In this document: positions 61,801-64,000 of the stretch, in pieces
How the letters are laid out: the number at the start of each line of letters is the position of its first letter
How positions within the stretch are numbered: position 1 is the stretch's first letter
DNA from: an uncultured Clostridia bacterium
GTDB taxonomy: Bacteria > Bacillota > Clostridia > Christensenellales > UBA1242
Length of the DNA stretch: 64,000 nt
Direction: 5' to 3'
Assembly: GCA_944377145.1 (NCBI GenBank)
Contig: CALWEH010000007.1
Span: forward strand, 1 to 64,000
Made by a program: the position numbers and the translations under genes
Notes under the pieces: model-generated
What the model was told of the DNA's origin: nothing
The model's input: the letters and a program-made list of their open reading frames with translations, nothing else
Databases searched by the model: none

Positions 61801-64000
61801 ATGTTAGAAGGAAAATATAATTTTAAAGAAGTTGAAAATAAATGGCAAAAATATTGGCAGGAAAAAGGAATTTATTCATATAAAGAAAACTCTAATAAAC
61901 CTACATTTTCAATAGATACTCCTCCACCAACAGTAAGTGGAGAGTTGCATATTGGACATATTTATGGATTTAGCCAAGCAGATATGTATGCAAGATATCA
62001 ACGTATGCTTGGTAAAAATTTATACTATCCATTAGGTTTTGATAATAATGGACTGCCAACAGAGTTGTTAGTAGAGAAAAAGAAAAATATTCGTGCATAT
62101 ACTATTCCAAGAGAAGAATTTACTGCTATTGCTCTTGATTTAGTATCTAGCTACAATCAAAGTTATAGAGATATGATGATTCACACAGGAATGTCGTGTG
62201 ATTTAAATTTGGGCTATAACACTATAGATGAACGCAGTCAAAAAACTAGTCAAAAATCTTTTATAGATTTGGCAAAACGCAATATTGCATATAGAGATGA
62301 TAAGCCTTCTCCTTGGTGTTGTAAATGTCGTACAAGTGTAGCTTCAGCTGAATTGGAAGATAAAGATATGGAGAGTGTATTTAATTATCTTAATTTTCGT
62401 TTGGCTGATGGAAGCGGAACTATTCCTATAGCTACTACACGTCCTGAATTTTTACCAGCTTGCGTAGCTATATTTGTAAATCCTGAAGATGATAGATACA
62501 AGCAATATGTAGGAAAGATGGTAAAAGTGCCTTTATTTGAAGATATTGAAGTAAAAGTTCTTACAGATGATAAGGTTGGCATTGACAAAGGTACAGGTAT
62601 AGTTATGTGTTGTACTTTTGGAGACCAAACAGACGTAGAATGGTGGAAAGAATATGGTTTACCATTTAAGCAAGCTATAGATGATGGCGGGCGTATGACT
62701 GAAATTGCTGGCAAATATGCTGGAATGAAAATTGTTGACGCTAGGAAAGCTATTATTGAAGATTTAAAGAAAGAAGGATATATATACAAACAAGACGCTA
62801 TTGTTCATAGTGTAAAAGTACATGAAAGATGTGAAGAGGGTATTGAATTTTTAGCTAAAAAACAATGGTTTATTCGTACATCAACTCCTGAATTAAAGCA
62901 AAAATGGATTGAACTTGGAAATCAATTAAATTGGCACCCAGAAAGCATGAAAGCTAGATATATTGCTTGGGTTAATAATTTAAATCAAGACTGGTCTATA
63001 TCTCGTCAAAGATATTTTGGAGTTCCATTCCCTGTATGGTATTGCAAAAAGTGTGGTAAACCTCATTTTGCAAATATTGAAGATTTACCTGTTAATCCTT
63101 TGTCATCACAATATAAAGGAAAATGTGAATGTGGAGGAGAAGAATTTGAACCTGAAACAGATATTATGGATACATGGGCTACTAGTAGCGTTACACCACA
63201 AATAAATTGTAATTGGGCAGAAAATGAAGAAGAATGTGCAAAAAAAATGCCTATGGATATGCGTTTTTGTGGTAGAGATATTATTACAACATGGAGTTTA
63301 AGAACAATAATAAAAGCATACTACCATCAAAATTGTCTACCATGGAAAGATTTAATGGTTAATGGTTGGGTTATGGCTGATAAAGGAGTTAAAATTAGCA
63401 AGAGATTTGCAAATTCAAAAATGGGATTAAACGATTTGCTTGATAATTATGGTGCAGATGTAATCCGTTATTGGTGTGCTAATGGTGCTTATGGTAGAGA
63501 TGTTTTGCTTAGTGATGATGGCGTTAAAGATGGCTATAAACTAATAAATAAAATTTGGAATGCTTCTAAATTTGTATTATCCTTTTTGCAAGATTATATA
63601 CCTGCAAAACCAAATAAAATTTTGCCTATGGATATGTATATTATGCATAAATTTAATTTAGCATATTATGCTACTATCAAGTGTTATGAAGATGTAGAAG
63701 TAGGTTATGCAAAAGCTGAAATTGAAAAATTTTTCTGGGATTTTTGCGATAATTATATTGAGATTGCTAAAAATCGTTTGTATAAACCTGAAATTTATGG
63801 AGAAGAGGCTAAAATTTCTGCTCAATGGGCTTGCTATAATGTATTATTAGGAATATTAAAATTATTTTCTATTACTTTGCCTCACATTACAGAGGAAATT
63901 TATCAAGATTATTTTGCTAAATATGAAAAAGATGAAAGTATACATTTATCTTTATTAAAACCTATAGATTTAGATAAAAATGACAATATTATTGAATGTG
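61801..64000 (+). CDS. valS: Valine--tRNA ligase (3' end beyond the window)
   Basis: The frame stays open from the ATG at 61801 to the window edge: 733 residues. It is a class I aminoacyl-tRNA synthetase: PPPTVSGELHIGH with HIGH at 50-53, an editing domain with ATTRPEFLPACVAIFV, and SRQRYFGVPFPVWYC. The KMSKS loop reads KISKR (531-535) and is followed by FANSK. The PTVSG context and WNASKF segment say valine, of the shorter archaeal-like bacterial type. The anticodon-binding domain begins but is cut off. Confidence 0.9.
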   Translation, partial: MLEGKYNFKEVENKWQKYWQEKGIYSYKENSNKPTFSIDTPPPTVSGELHIGHIYGFSQADMYARYQRMLGKNLYYPLGFDNNGLPTELLVEKKKNIRAYTIPREEFTAIALDLVSSYNQSYRDMMIHTGMSCDLNLGYNTIDERSQKTSQKSFIDLAKRNIAYRDDKPSPWCCKCRTSVASAELEDKDMESVFNYLNFRLADGSGTIPIATTRPEFLPACVAIFVNPEDDRYKQYVGKMVKVPLFEDIEVKVLTDDKVGIDKGTGIVMCCTFGDQTDVEWWKEYGLPFKQAIDDGGRMTEIAGKYAGMKIVDARKAIIEDLKKEGYIYKQDAIVHSVKVHERCEEGIEFLAKKQWFIRTSTPELKQKWIELGNQLNWHPESMKARYIAWVNNLNQDWSISRQRYFGVPFPVWYCKKCGKPHFANIEDLPVNPLSSQYKGKCECGGEEFEPETDIMDTWATSSVTPQINCNWAENEEECAKKMPMDMRFCGRDIITTWSLRTIIKAYYHQNCLPWKDLMVNGWVMADKGVKISKRFANSKMGLNDLLDNYGADVIRYWCANGAYGRDVLLSDDGVKDGYKLINKIWNASKFVLSFLQDYIPAKPNKILPMDMYIMHKFNLAYYATIKCYEDVEVGYAKAEIEKFFWDFCDNYIEIAKNRLYKPEIYGEEAKISAQWACYNVLLGILKLFSITLPHITEEIYQDYFAKYEKDESIHLSLLKPIDLDKNDNIIEC

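Overview
The window is a strongly AT-rich bacterial chromosome segment from an endospore-forming, Gram-positive, Clostridia-like member of the Bacillota. The sporulation genes are spoVG, spoIIGA, sigE, sigG, a spoVM micro-gene and a pdaB-type deacetylase. HrcA/CIRCE heat-shock control, zinc-type S14, L31, L36 and S4, and strong AGGAGG ribosome binding sites with an intact 16S anti-Shine-Dalgarno also fit. The species cannot be named from the sequence alone; an uncultured low-GC gut or anaerobic clostridial lineage is a guess.

Layout. 1-222 is the 3' end of a 16S rRNA gene that runs straight into a terminator with no 23S or 5S behind it. 540-4565 holds spoVG, murC, rpmE, prmC and prfA (the last two are enzyme and substrate). 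4799-7460 holds three unrecognised genes. 7599-23318 is one long S10-spc-alpha ribosomal superoperon with a consensus promoter and a structured leader, including secY, adk, map, a KOW protein, infA and rpoA. 23601-28296 holds a Nudix protein, an HD hydrolase, tRNA-Leu, a small unknown protein and DNA polymerase I. 28430-30902 is the spoIIGA-sigE pair with sigG placed divergently. 31065-34971 holds lepA, hemW and a YjbR-like gene. 35056-40385 is the class I heat-shock operon hrcA-grpE-(GNAT)-dnaK-dnaJ. 40459-42156 holds spoVM, pdaB and a double OB-fold protein.

42321-52483 is a compact capsid cassette: a sigma-like regulator, terminase large subunit, two small proteins, portal, scaffold, major capsid protein, connector-like proteins, a beta-propeller-like stopper and a holin-like protein. 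It has no integrase, replication, tail-fibre, tape-measure or endolysin gene. Every gene is intact, and the base composition looks like the host's. Its first gene sits behind two tandem sigma-A promoters with two Spo0A-box-like heptamers, one helical turn apart, between them. This is the best candidate here for an undescribed system: a domesticated packaging or gene-transfer-like particle possibly tied to the sporulation regulator. 52597-53324 is a tRNA cluster, followed by murG, uvrB-uvrA, a DUF421/DUF4363 membrane pair, a lipoprotein and a valyl-tRNA synthetase cut off by the window edge.

Other oddities are a GrpE with a 19-cysteine metallothionein-like N-terminal extension and an AAC(6')-like acetyltransferase coupled between grpE and dnaK. 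All family calls are from reading the translations; no database search was run.
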